Below, one piece after another: positions 1 to 13,500 of a DNA stretch of 64,000 bases (positions are counted from its first letter, which is position 1; each line of letters opens with the position of its first letter). Made by a program: the position numbers and the translations under genes. A model generated the notes under the pieces. The model was not told the DNA's origin. It saw nothing but the letters and a program-made list of their open reading frames with translations, and made no database searches. The stretch is taken from positions 134,001 to 198,000 of the forward strand of contig CM061106.1 in NCBI GenBank assembly GCA_030770545.1, given 5' to 3'. The stretch comes from Macropodus opercularis. Its lineage: Eukaryota > Chordata > Actinopteri > Anabantiformes > Osphronemidae.

Positions 1-1877
1 AAAATGTGCTCGGGAAGCCTTTTGTTCACGCCGACAGATTCTGCCTTTGTTGCCAAGCAACACAAAGGAGGTGTCAGAGGTGGTTGCTGGGTTTTTCACT
101 CAGCGGTGACGGTCGCGTCTGGTTAATATTATTAATATTCCTCATTGGCTGCAGTTATCTGGCGACAGCTTCTAGCGTTTGGTAGGAAGGATGGAGCTCG
201 TCAGGCGACCGCAGGCCTCTACGCTGCACCTGATCCGGCGGATGAACCCTCGGGTCACAGCACGGCGCCTCTGGTAAAGCCCGTGTCTAGGATGCCTGGG
301 TAGAAAGCGTCCTTGGGCGAGAGTCTGCCGAACCCCTGCACACATCAGTGGGCACCGGGCGCCACCTGTTGCCTTGGTAACGTGAATTAAACGTGACCAC
401 GGCGGATGTGTGTGATGCAGCTGTTCTTCAGGTCGCAATGATCTCAGGAACCTGTGTGAAGCCGATTGATTCACTATTTACACTTCACTATTTTAACTGC
501 TAGTTCCAGGAGGTCAACGCCTCGCTGCTTGGAGTGGGAGCCGCTAAGCGATGAGCTTCGCCGCCTCCTGCCTCCTCTAAGCGGAGCATCTCGGGCCGTG
601 TCCCCTGCTCAGCAGCGACGGGCCAGTGCTCGCTTGACCTCAGCTGCATATTGTGGCTCTAATGACGCGCAGTACTTTACTGGCAGCGGCTTGAAAGGTT
701 TCAGCTCAACATTTCCATAGGACAGCAGAGGCAGCTAATGGCACCATTAAAAGTAAAAGCCTTACGTTCACTGTGTCGCTGTGTATGTGACACATACCAG
801 CTCCGTGCACGTTTTAATGATCGCTGTCATTTCCTGTCGTCTAGGCCTAATGGTGCCTTTTGTCTTAATGCACCGCATGTTCTCCGTCCGAGCAGCCTAA
901 GTGGCCGGTGCTCTTTCCGAAGGCGAACTCGTCACGTTAGACCGACCTCTGCACCCCATCAATGGCTTCTCGGGAGCTTGGCTTTTACCGAAGCACTGTT
1001 TCGGTGGGTGAACCTACCTGTCCGGCAGGCTCGGAGCTTAGCCGTCCAGCCTGCTCCACCTGTTGCACGAGGACGTCTCAGATGCTTGTGAGGACGCAGG
1101 ACCGTGTCTGGGTTCAGTCACTGGAAAGCTCTGACGAAAGCTGGTCCCTCCTGACTAGTAGACAAGCTGTGAGCCAGTAAATGTCCTTCTTTAGAAACTG
1201 TTACCGAGACCAGTTTTTAAACTTGTAGCACAAGTAGCCTCTCTAGCCTCCGTAGAAACTGGTGGCATTCCCTGCTAATTAACTGTCTTTGGCTTTCCGT
1301 GAAGCGTTAGATCCCAGCTGGGGTCAAGAGCGAGTCGGCACTAGACGCAAGTTTCTACAAGTTGGCAGAATGAGCTGATGAAGCCACGCTTAGATGGGGC
1401 TGCTTTGATCTCAGGCAGACAAATATGAAGGCTTGTTCATGTTTAGCATTCAGCCTGTGATCTAACAGTTTATGTAACGGCAGTGGGTCCCTCTTAACGT
1501 TTGCCTGGTGTAACGTACATGGCTTTGAAAGGATTCACACCCACACAGTCTTGTTCTGGAGAGTGTAGCAGCCTGCTAGAGGAGGCATCACAGGGATTTA
1601 AGGAGTAGATGTTCATTTCACAGTCAAACAAATGAGACACTCGATGCCATCAAAGCGTGTTCGTTCGTCTCCGCTGGAACGTCGGGAAGCTGTTTGAGAG
1701 CGAGCTTCACAGCAGGACGAGCAGCCCTGAAACCTTCACACCTGGGCAGATTAGCGTGAAGTCACGCTGACACTGAAGGCACCGTTTGGTGTCAGGATGT
1801 CAGGCTGCCATGACAACGTACCCAAACACTCAGGGTTACGTCACGTTGAAGGTGAAGGTCAAACGGACCTTTTGCCT

Positions 1878-2150
1878 CGTATATACCCTATGACGGGCGT
1901 AGACAGGCAGCCGGGACGGAGGCGAGGCAGGAGCTGCTCTGACTCCTGAGGCTCCGCTCGCAGCGAAAGGCTCCACGTTGACACATCTGACGGTTTGAGG
2001 CTGGAACAATGGTGGTGCAGGCAGAGCGGGAGAGAGAAAACCGGGCGGGAGGGAGGGAGCTTTGCTGAGCAGCACTCGCACAGCGGAGCCGAGCCAGTGC
2101 GCTCGGCCGTCGTCCTGCTCTCTCCTGAACTCCTGACTGCTCTCCTGGTG
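1878..2150 (+). promoter_or_regulatory. Candidate internal promoter and non-coding leader exon
   Basis: A TATA-like CGTATATACC lies near 1878, followed by about 240 bp of CpG- and GC-rich DNA that ends in a strong splice donor (CTCCTG|GTGAGT, donor at 2151). The only ATG in a good position (about 2009) opens a frame that stops before the donor, so the segment would be a non-coding leader. If real, it would start a shorter PLEKHA5 transcript lacking WW1. This is inferred from composition and splice signal only; no transcript evidence is available. Confidence 0.3.
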
Positions 2151-3436
2151 AGTCGCTGCCGTTGTGTGTTGTTCTGCTTAGAGACGCTGTGGAGTCCGTG
2201 TTACGCTGGGGCATATGCTGAGAGCTTATTTACTGGCAGTGCGGCGCTCACACATGCTGTTGCCAAGGCTTTGCTTCCAGCCACCGTGACTCCGAGCCGC
2301 TCGACGCTTTAGCAGCTACTGTAACGGCTCTGCCTGGTCGGAAGGAGACCGGGCGTCTCTGGCATGTGCAGAGCATCCGTGTCTGTCTTTGCCGTGTTTA
2401 GGGTTGATCAGTGTGCATCAGTTCATCGTAGATGCCGTACAGTACCGATGTGCTCTACTCCTGTCCACACCTACGTGAACGCTCCTGTGCTGGCATCACT
2501 TACACTCAGATGTGACAGCGTCTCCGCAGAGCAAGGCGCCTGGTTTGGGTTGAGGAGCCAGTTGAGGAGCGGACCCGTAGTTCTGGATGGTGAGGGCTTC
2601 ATGTGCAGGTCGGGTCCTCTCTGCGCCGCTGGCTCGGCCTCAGTGATGTTGGAGGGGTGTCAGGGCAACCAGAGGCAGAGCGTGGCGTCCATGGCTGTGT
2701 AGGTATGAGCTCAGGGACAGGATGCATGACTGGCTGCACCGTGGGTTCATGGCTCATTGGATACGGCAGAGACGGGGACGCGCCTTCTGTCCCTCGCACA
2801 TGTCTCTCCGGTACATTTCTCCCAACTCTAGGGACCTACATCACGATCGCAGTCCCATCAGCCGTCTGTCGCGGTGACCAGTAGCAACGCAGGGCAGCAG
2901 TGTGAGTGATGTGCGTTGTGTTGTTACATAACTCAAGGTTATTGAGAAACGTAAGAGGCTCAACGTGGGATTGTTTTCCTGAAGCCAAGGGCAGTCAGGG
3001 CTGAGACGGCTCAACAGAGCCCTGGCCACCGTAGATTCGTAGATGTGGCAGCTTTTGACATGGAGACCAGCAGATGCTCCGCAGACATGCTGCTTATGGG
3101 CTTCTCCTGTGATGGCAGGACATCAGGACATCGTTCACGTGGAGGATGCAACAACAACAACAAACACAGATATTCACTGACTAGTAGCCACTAACTACAT
3201 AACACGAGCAGCATCGAACACAGATATAATCTAAGTCGTAATATAGTTTGCAGAACACAGTGTAGCACGACTGCTGTCTCATGCAATGTGTAATCGATTT
3301 AAGTTCTGTTTATTTATGTGAGGCTGAGTCACAACAGACGTCGTCTCCTTACAGTATTAGGCTTAAGGCCTGGCAGGACACAGAAGACTAGGACCAGGTC
3401 AGGGAGGAAAAACGGCCTTCGGATAAAGGAAGACAA

Positions 3437-3556
3437 CTCCACCCACCTTCAACCCACCTTTAACCCACCTTCAACCCATCCTCCACCCACCTTTAACCCA
3501 CCTTCAACCCATCCTCCACCCACCTTTAACCCACCTTCAACCCACCCTCAACCTTG
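3437..3556 (+). repeat. Short tandem array, 11-bp unit in 33-bp blocks
   Basis: Copies of an 11-bp unit (CAACCCACCTT and variants CAACCCATCCT, CCACCCACCTT) run head to tail. Groups of three form a 33-bp higher-order block that recurs. A spurious frame through it encodes Pro/Thr/Asn-rich peptide because 33 is a multiple of three. It lies in non-coding DNA upstream of the first PLEKHA5 exon. Confidence 0.85.
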
Positions 3557-4514
3557 TTGCTCTGCCTTCTTCATATTTTCACCCACTATAAGGTCCTGAA
3601 AGGGGCCGAGGTATCAGGAGTGGTGCGGCGTGAGGAAGGAAGGCGAGGCTGCCAGTGCTGGTGGCCTTTGGTAAAGGTCACGGCCAGAGGCAGAGACAGT
3701 GGATGGCAGCCAGCCTGCAGGGAGGAGGCCAAGAAGCAGTGGACGCTGGGAAACGCACTGGACAATGGCTCAGCTAATTCTGTCCATGTCAAATGTCAAC
3801 TAATGTTGAATGCCAAGTGTGAACAGGCATTTGCTTTAAAGGCCATGTGAAGTCGTTGCCCAGCAGCGTGTGTGGGTCATGAGCTTGGCTTGGGTTCTTG
3901 AAACCAGTACAACAAGGAGCCTGAGTTAAATGAGTGATGACCTCTGGACATGGCTGCGTGTGTCCGGTGTGTAACTGCTGACTCTGCTTTCCAATCAAGG
4001 CAGATGACTCATCCTTAGCCCACCCTTAGCCCTGGGTGCAGCCAGGGTCGGGTTAGGGTCGGTCCTGGCCTCGTACCGTGGCCCCTGGGTGCAGCGAGTA
4101 TCATTCCTAGTCATCCTGTTTGTTAGAGGGACGTCGTCACGGCACTGTGCAGTATTTGTTATATTAGGGAACACATCATGTGAAGACACATTCAATGGTT
4201 CCAGTAGCAGTTTGTTTACGGTATTTGAAAGCAGTAGCTGCATTTATCACTTGAGAAATGGGGAACAAGACGCAAGCAACAGAGAAGATAATGATGAAGG
4301 CAGCAAAAGCGGATGGATGGAAACAGGAAGTGGCAGAGAGTCGGCTCCAAAGCTCCCTCTCGCTGCAGAGTGTGGATGAAATGTGTGTCGTTGAATGTTG
4401 TGGCCTTTCTGTGGACTCGCTGTGTGGATGCTCCTTTGTGCACTTTGACAGCAAACGTGGCTTCAGGTGTGTTTCGCTGATTTAACCCTGTGTGTTTCTG
4501 TGTCCTCCTTGCAG

Positions 4515-7500
4515 CCACAATGAGCGGAAGGTGACGTGCAAGCACCCAGTGTCGGGCATCCCCTCCCAGGACAACTGCATCTTTGTGGTCAATGAACAGT
4601 AAGTGTCTCTGCACTGTGACCTTTCAGCTCTTCAACTGCTGTAAACCGGCCGTAACAGCTTTTCTTTGGCCTCCTTCCAAATGTGTTGTGCATGCAGTAG
4701 TTTGGCAGGACAATGAAATCAAACGTGGCGTCTCAGTGAAGCGGGTCGGTCCCACGCTCGCCCGGGTTGGTGCCTGTCTTTGCCTTGTCCCAGCCTCTCT
4801 GCGCGCTACACGTTTAGAGCCCTCTGCATGTTGGAATGACTGACTGATCTCCACCCGTCGCCGTCCTGTGGATGACACACACTACTCTAATGAAGAAGCT
4901 CTTTTCTGCTCCCCAGGAGACGGACGGAAAGGAGTCAGAGCGACTGGGCGAGAATGAAATTTAGGGCCTTGGCTTTTCGGGAGACAAACAAGCTGCAGCA
5001 ATTACTCACTCCGGCTCCAAAAGAGTCGTCCGGGTGCTGTTTCGATCCATTCTCGTCTCTGAACTGTGCGACCGCGATACCGAGCCACAACCACACACAA
5101 ACCTTCCAGCGCACATTCACACACCGCGTTAACAAGTTCAGTGAAGCTGCAGCCTCGCTGTCGCCTTCACACCCTCCCCCGTTCATTTGCCTTCCCACTT
5201 ATCTCTTCTTTCCTGTTAAGGGCAAGGTGTGAAAGTCGTGTAAATGACGTGTGTGTGGTGTATTTTTAAACTTGTTGAGCAGAGAGAAGGTGAGAAAGCA
5301 ACAAATAAAGGTGTTTGTCTGCACCGACGCTGCTAATGTGATGCGGGTTCGTCTAACATCTGTGAAGATTATGGGTAAAAGCAAAGCGTCTCCTTCAAAG
5401 CTCAAACGCTAGACCTGCCATCATGGCTGCGAGGTAGCGCCGCTCACTGAGGTGAGCATCATTCAGTCGCACAAACAAAGCTCATGGTGGGTAACCAGTC
5501 AAAGTGATGCAGGGGAGGAGACCTGACTAGTATTAGATGCAGAGGAGGAGACCTCTCTAGCAGTAGAAGCAGAGGAGGAGACCTCTAGAAGCAGAGGAGG
5601 AGACCTATAGATACAGGGGAGGAGACCTATAGATGCAGAGGAGGAGACCTATAGATACAGGGGAGGAGACCTGACTAGTGCTAGATGCAGAGGAGGAGAC
5701 CTATAGATGCAGAGGAGGAGACCTATAGATGCAGAGGAGGAGACCTCTCTAGCAGTAGAAGCAGAGGAGGAGACCTCTAGAAGCAGAGGAGGAGACCTAT
5801 AGATATAGAGGAGGAGACCTATAGATATAGAGGAGGAGACCTCTAGAAGCAGAGGAGGAGACCTATAGATACAGAGGAGGAGACCTCTAGAAGCAGAGGA
5901 GGAGACCTATAGAAGCAGAGGAGGAGACCTATAGATACAGAGGAGGAGACCTATAGATACAGAGGAGGAGACCTCTCTAGCAGTAGAAGCAGAGGAGGAG
6001 ACCTCTAGAAGCAGAGGAGGAGACCTATAGATATAGAGGAGGAGACCTCTAGAAGCAGAGGAGGAGACCTATAGAAGCAGAGGAGGAGACCTATAGATAC
6101 AGAGGAGGAGACCTATAGATACAGAGGAGGAGACCTATAGATACAGGGGAGGAGACCTGACTAGTGCTAGATGCAGAGGAGGAGACCTATAGATACAGAG
6201 GAGGAGACCTGTCTAGCAGTAGATACAGGGGAGGAGACCTCTAGATACAGAGGAGGAGACCTGACTAGTGCTAGATGCAGAGGAGGAGACCTATAGATAC
6301 AGAGGAGGAGACCTGTCTAGCAGTAGATACAGGGGAGGAGACCTCTAGATACAGAGGAGGAGACCTGACTAGTGCTAGATACAGAGGAGGAGACGTCTAG
6401 ATGCAGGGGAGGAGACCTGTCTAGTATAAGATACAGGGGAGGAGACCTCTAGATACAGAGGAGGAGACCTCTCTAGTATTAGATACAGGGGAGGAGACCT
6501 CTAGATACAGAGGAGGAGACCTGACTAGTGCTAGATACAGAGGAGGAGACGTCTAGAAGCAGGGGAGGAGACCTCTCTAGCAGTAGATACAGAGGAGGAG
6601 ACCTATAGATATAGAGGAGTAGACCTATAGATATAGAGGAGGAGACCTCTAGAAGCAGAGGAGGAGACCTATAGATATAGAGGAGGAGACCTATAGATAC
6701 AGAGGAGGAGACCTATAGATACAGAGGAGGAGACCTCTCTAGCAGTAGAAGCAGAGGAGGAGACCTATAGATACAGAGGAGGAGACCTCTAGATGCAGAG
6801 GAGGAGACCTCTAGATGCAGAGGAGGAGACCTATAGATATAGAGGAGGAGACCTATAGATACAGGGGAGGAGACCTATAGATACAGGGGAGGAGACCTAT
6901 AGATATAGAGGAGGAGAGAGGAGGAGACCTCTCTAGCAGTAGAAGCAGTGCTGGGTTAAATGAGAACGAATGACGCTGCTGTGTTTCTGGACGCCTCTAA
7001 CATTGTTTTAGTGAAAGCTGTGAGCTCCTTCACCTGCTGTGTCATGTTTGAATTATCTGTTTGGTTCTCATGACTTGTCATTGTCTTGTTTGTTCTGTTT
7101 CTAGTGTGAGTTGTGGAAAGCTTGTCCACCCTGACAAGCCCGTAGAGGCTCTCACCAGGTAACAATGCCACCAGCAGCGCTGCTCTGCCTTCAGCCTCCC
7201 TCTGTGCTCTGATGCCTTCCGGACTAAAGCCCGGGCGGTTTGCATGCAGCTTGTCCTTGTTGCGCATCGCGGTGGTTGACTGGATGAGATTAGGACCTGA
7301 CGATAGTTAGCGTTGGGTGGGAGGAGCTGGGCTTCCACGGATAATGCTCGATACCTTCCTGGTGATTCCGAGCTGTGGATGTTCCCCAAAGCTCCGCGTG
7401 AGCGGAGTGGACCAGCAGTGGACGCAGCATCCGTGCAGCTTTGTGTGCAGCTCCACTCACCTGATTTCAGCGTTCCTCCCTGTTCTGCTTGTCTGCTAAC

Positions 7501-10500
7501 CTCAGCACTAACTGTTTCCGACCGTGGGAACCGATTGATTCATGTGTGGCTTGTGTAGCTGTAGCTGCTTGTTCCTCTCATGCGTGAGCGTGGACAGGTT
7601 TGTAAACCGGGCCGAGGAGACTCCTGCTCTGGATCCAGATGTTCTCTAATGAGGAAAGTCGGCAGAATTGACCCTAATGACTCTTCCAACAGTGGCAGAG
7701 CATTCAGAAAATTCAAAGTGTGTGGGCGTCCTGCAGAGGTGCTGTCGTTGCAGCCAGTGGTGATGATTTGCCATCATCTGGCGCCTTCAGTCATTGCTGG
7801 GATGTGAACCAACCAGTTATACTGGAGGACGTTTGCTAGTGAATAACCGCCTGTTGTGTTTTTCAGTTTCAGGTTCACAGGTTAGAAACACAGCAGGAGG
7901 TTAGAAGTGCTCCGTGCTCCTGTACATGCTGACGCAGCCCCTCTGTCATTGTGTCTCTATGTCTCTGGTTATGTGGCAGACCAGCTCCCAAGGCTTCGTC
8001 AGACCAGGGCAGCAGCAGTGACAAGAAGGAGCGACCCATGAGCACCATGAGCGAGGCGTCCAACTACACCGGCGGCTCGGACTACAGCACCTTCCCCGGC
8101 AGCCCCGCCACCACCGCCACCACGGCCACGACCACCTCCACCTCGTCCACGCGGGTCAGTCCTGCACGCCAGCGTCTGTCCAGCCTCCCGGTGTCGCTTG
8201 ATGCTTTTTAATTGTACACCAGTGTTTCTCCGCGTCTCGGTGCTTCCAGTCCTTTCAGGGAACTCAGAAATACAAACCAGCCGTGAGCGAGTGTGGAGGG
8301 CAGACGTCTGTGATGTTGCAGGATTAGTCCAACAGCCAAACGGGAAGCGATGCAAGCGTTAAAACATCATCAAGGGGCTGTGACGCCGAGACGCGAACAC
8401 AGAGCGTAGCAGAAGCTCCCATTCACGCGTCTTTGTGTTTTCCTTCCACAGCCTTCTCGGTCTTCCAAGAAAGTTCACAACTTTGGCAAGAGGTCCAACT
8501 CCATCAAGAGGAACCCCAACGCCCCGGTGGTGAAGAGCAACTGGCTTTACAAGCAGGTAGGGTGGGAGCCACGGGGTGAAGCTGTGCTTAGACCATGTGA
8601 AGGCCGAGACAAGCACCCAGTTCCTCTGTTTACTACTCTGGCTGCTGGGGGCAGGTTGAAGGACGGGACGCAGGCGGACGTATTACACACTGTGCCTGCT
8701 CCCAGACGACGCGTCTTCCATGTGCACTGACTGCTTTAAGCTGCGGTCGCTGCAAACAGAGGAGCGAGCGAAGGCCACAAAACACAGACTCTGCAGCCGC
8801 CTGGAAAACCAAAAAACAAGTCAGCTCACGCAGGCAAATTTGTCACTACGCTAAACAGATAAAACAGCAGGAGCTGCGCAGTACGAGCTGCCGGAGGGAG
8901 GCGAGGGGAGATCAAACGAGACAGAGTTCTGGCTGACGTGTAACCTTTGACCCCTACAGGACAGCACGGGCATGAAGCTGTGGAAGAAGAGGTGGTTCGT
9001 TCTGTCAGACATGTGCCTCTTCTACTACCGAGGTATGGACACACACACCAGAGAACACGTTCCATGACGAACACAGAGCAGGTGTCGCCGCCGTCTGAAG
9101 CGTGGGCGGTGGATGACAGGCTCAGTCTGTCAGCGGTGCAGTCAGTTGAAAACGACTCCTCTAGCAGCGTCCAGGCCGCTGCCAGCGTCGCCTCGTCCTT
9201 CTCTAGGCTTTGGGCCTAATCAGACCAGAATGAGCAGCTGTAATAAGAAAGGAAGGTTAACTAGCGAGTCTTTCTGGGGCCTCTGTGATGGGTCACGGCT
9301 CCTCCTGACTGCAGCTGTACCTCGGCTCTAAACGCTTCACAGAGTGGTCCCATCTCTGTAAATGGCTAAATGAGCCCCGCTCTCATGATGCTACTGGGCT
9401 CAGCCTGCTGGAGTCGAGAGAGAGCAGGCGTCCTCGCGAAGGACAACAACAACCCGCTCGCTCTGTCGCGGTTCCCAGCTCCTTCTAGAGTCTGGTTGTG
9501 CTTTTAGCGCCATACGGACGAGAAGCGTCCGTCTTCTGCTGATGTCATGCAGCCAAAGGCCAAAGTGAAGGCAGCTTTAGCTCATGCTTAGCCTGTGAAC
9601 TGCTCCAATCCCAGCTGCTTCCCCAGGACACTGGACCTCACAGCACATGCTCTGAGGCGCCGGGTCTCCCGTGTGCTGGCATTCACGACGTGTGTGATGT
9701 TCCAGGTCTTCACTCATCTGAAATGTGTGCGTTCCTGCAGCAGGGCGCTGGCTCGGAGCAGGAGCGATGGCAGTCCAGGCTTTTTACTGCAGCGGACACG
9801 ACGCGTCGTGTATTTAGTCCTTTTGTCATGTATGTGAAGTGTGAAACTGATCTACAGTGAGTGTGAGGTCAGGCAGACTTAGCACCTGACGAATGACTTG
9901 ATTCTACGTCTGTGTGGATTTAACCCACATCTCCAGGCCTCACTTTCAACGCGCTGAATCTCAAACGACTTTCCTCTGTGCAGATGAGAAGGAGGACAGC
10001 ATCCTGGGAAGTATCCTGCTGCCCAGCTTCCACATCTCCATGCTGTCCGTGGACGACCACATCAGCAGGAAATACGCCTTCAAGGTAACGACGCGTCGCA
10101 TTATCAAAGGCGGGGCCAGTAGCAGTAGCAGTAGGCCTGCTGCGTCGGTGCGTGATGCTCGGGTCTGGTGGAACCTCCGGACCGCGCTGATGCGACGGGC
10201 AGCTAACTGGGCTCGACCTCGAGACTCGGTCTGTCCCTCCTGTCGACCTCACCCTTCCTCTGTTGACGTTTTCAGGCCACGCACCCCAACATGCGGACAT
10301 ATTACTTCTGCTCGGACACGGCCAAGGACATGGAGTCCTGGATGAAGGTCATGACGGACGCTGCCCTCGTCCACACTGAGCCAGTCAGGAGGTGGGTGCC
10401 CGTCGTGTTCCAGGCGCCGCCGTGGAAGCGAGCGTTCGTGTCTCCTTCCAGAGAGCAATAACATCCCCAGGGCTGTATCCATAAAGCACTTCCTCGCGTC

Positions 10501-13500
10501 TCTGGAGTCCTGCTAAACGTCTAGTTAGGGGCCGTTTGCTATTCATGAGGGCTTGAAATAGCTCCTTAACTAAAATATGTAGCACAGTTTGTTGTGATGA
10601 GGGAAACTTCATACTCTCAGTTCATTTGCAGCAGAGTGAGGAACAGAGACACGTTTCAGAAGAAAGTCATAATAGCAATGAGGCGCTTTAATGAACGCGA
10701 GCGCACGACTGGGACATGAACCCCTGACTTCCTGCAGCTCTGCTTCAGGCTGTCATCGGTGAGCGAGAGGGGGTCCGGGTGGACGACGGTTAGACGATGC
10801 TGGCAGCAGGTGGCGTTTATTCACACTCCTCCTTCTCTCCCCAGACTGGACAAGCTGAAAGTGGAGCAGCGGACGCCTCAGGAGTTAAACAACCTACTGA
10901 ACCACAGAGCGCTGACCAAGCCCGAGATCCAGAACAACGAACGCAACCGCGAACCCGCGCGACAGCACTCCCTGTCCCGGCTCGACGACAAACGGCAGAA
11001 GGGTCTGGAGAAGCACAATGGCCAGAGGGAGCGGGACTACTACACCTTACAGAGGGACGGGGACAGGTACTCCTTGAAGAAGGACGGCGTCAGCTACATG
11101 CTTCAGAAGGACGGAGAGAGGTACCTGCTTCACAAAGACGGAGAGAAGTACCTGCTGCGAAAGGACGGAGAGAAATACTCGCTGCAGAAGGACGGAGAGG
11201 TGTACGCCATTCACAGGGATCTGGAGCAGCACGCCGCTCAAAAGGCGGACGACAAGTACACGCCGGCGTCCACGGAGGAGAAGTACGCGCCGTCCAGAGA
11301 TGGAGACAAGTACCTGCTCACCAAGGATGGCGAGCGCTACGCACTGCAGAGGGTCGGAGACCGGCACCTGCTCCAAAAAGACGCTCACAAGTACGTCCCT
11401 CAAAAGGAGGTCAGGCGAGCGCTGTCACTGAAGGAGACGGACCGGTACGGGGCCACGAGGGAGCTGGACCACCGCTACGGCACCATCCAGGTGGTGGACA
11501 AGTACGGCACCATGAAGGAGGTGAAGAAGTACAGCACGCTGCGAGAAGGGAGTAAGTACGCCACGCTCCGGGACGAGGGGAGGTACGGCGCCGTCCGTGA
11601 CGGGGAGAGGTACGGCTTCCAGAGGGAGCCCAGCGCCGACAGGTCTCTGACCAAGATCAGCAGCATCAAGCTGCAGCCGGCTCAGGCCGCCGCCATCGCG
11701 GCCGCCGTGTCTGCGTCGCGCCAGGTCCAGGCCAAGCTCGCGGTCCAGCCGCCCGCGCAGGGCAGCGTCTCCAGCCCAGGAGACTGCGGCTCGGCGGAGC
11801 CGGACGGCGGCCCGGCCAGAGCGCCGGCAAAGCCCCCTGCTCCGGAGCCGGACAAGGGCCTGACCAGGACCGACTCCATGCAGCAGCTGGAGCACTGGGT
11901 CCGCGCACAGAGGACGAGAGGAGTGGACGACGACAGCAGGAGGTGAGGCGGTAAAACCAGCAGATGCGTGTGCGTCGTACGTGGTGCAGTATGTTATGAC
12001 GCTTGTGGTTTGGGGAGAGATGGTGAGAGTCAGTGAGTTTCTGGGCCATTACTACGATTTGAGGGGACCCGTCAGCTCCTCCACAGGACGTGACTGACTC
12101 TGTCCCTCTTGTGTCCTCGCTCTGCCTTGTGTGACACACGGGCGTCGTTTACTGTAGCAGGCGAGCGGCGTCCTCAGCGCTGCCTCCCTCCTTCGCTGCC
12201 ATAAATAAGTCATGGAAATGAGACGGTAATGAGAGCAGAGCAAGCCGAGCGCTGCCGAGACGCATTTGTCATCTCTGGCAGCAGGCGAGGGAATTGGAGG
12301 AACTTTGTGGTTGGACCGATTGTTATTGTTGACAACACCGGCTGCTGAACGCTGTTATTGAAAGTGAGCGCGGTGATTCATAGTACAGTGAACTTCTAAC
12401 AAGCATCTCTGAGGAGTCTAGGAATCGCTTCTGTAGAGGCTCTGTGTTGGTTCTGACCCGCTTGTGTTTGCTCCCCCAGCGTTACGTCCTACCAGACGCT
12501 GCCCAGAAACATGCCCAGCCACCGCGCTCAGATCGTGCCCCGCTACCCGGAGGGCTACCGCACGCTGCCCCGCAACAGCGCGCTGAGACCCGAGAGCGTA
12601 TGCAGCGTCGCCGGCTCGGCATACGACCGCGCCCTGCGCCCCGCCTCCACCAGCGCCGAGAAGAGGCGGTCGATGCGGGACGACACCATGTGGCAGCTGT
12701 ACGAGTGGCAGCAGAGGCAGGCGTACTCCAGGCAAAGTCTGGCTCCGCCCACAGGTGCAGGCACCGCACACGCTGACGTTCGGCCTAATAGCGGCTTGTG
12801 AGGTTGACACCGTCTGACCGTGGTTCTTCCTGTGGTTCTAGCTGTGGGTCATTACGGGACCCTGCCCAGCACGAAGACCATGGGCAACATATCGGAGCAC
12901 GCGGTGGCCCACTCCATCCCCACCTCCCCGTCTCACGGCTCCCTGGCTCTCTACAGCACCTTTTCTCCTCCTTGCCAGCAGGTTGCTCACAACCCCAGCA
13001 GCTCTCAGTCGGAGGTGTCCTCACCGGTCTTCAGGGGCGACGCGACGCTGGACCGACGGCACAGGACGCACCTCGCCAAGGTAGGCGCAGTATATTATAA
13101 CCCCCAGAATGAGTCACGTTAAAAAACACAATATTAATCCAACAACTGAAGTCAGACACGGAGGAACTTTGAGATGATTCAAGTCGATTCTGTCCATAAA
13201 ATGGAGACACGCTCGACGCTGGACAGGTCCCCATCACAGAGCTAATTCATCAGGCGATGCTGAGATTCAAGGTTGTGTATTGACAGCAGGGAGATTCTCC
13301 TGCACCTTCGCATTTAGCGTTATACCACAGCATCAGCACATCTCCTGCATCCACCACGACTCCCTGAAGCGCTGGAGACCAGGTGGGGGCTAGAGATGGC
13401 GTAGAGATGGACGACTTCCAGAGAGGCTGCGAGTTTCTGCATCCATCAGCTCCAGGTTCCTGATGGAGTCTCACACGGGATGTGACAGAAAAGCAAGCAG

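Larger units (their letters stand above)
1..4514 (+). other. Non-coding stretch, probably PLEKHA5 5' intron(s)
   Basis: No open reading frame here resembles a known protein, and the frames present are short and mostly overlap on both strands. The first recognisable PLEKHA5 exon starts at 4515 in the middle of WW domain 2. The exons for the start codon, WW1 and the first half of WW2 should lie upstream, and I searched for the expected ends of those exons here without finding them. The likeliest reading is intron. The stretch also contains a possible promoter and leader exon near 1.9-2.15 kb and a short tandem repeat near 3.45 kb, listed separately. Confidence 0.6.

Noticed and set aside
3318..3599. 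Proline-rich 93-codon frame
   Set aside because: It is produced by the 33-bp tandem repeat, with no splice context or homology.
4216..4614. 132-codon minus-strand frame over the first PLEKHA5 exon
   Set aside because: It lies opposite the WW2 exon and has no recognisable features.
5506..6948. CRISPR array
   Set aside because: Units are contiguous with short variant linkers rather than unique spacers, and the setting is a vertebrate intron.
10797..11555. 252-codon plus-strand frame overlapping the PLEKHA5 repeat exon
   Set aside because: It is a +1-type shadow kept open because the 27-bp repeats keep phase. The PH-linked frame continues in phase through both splice sites.
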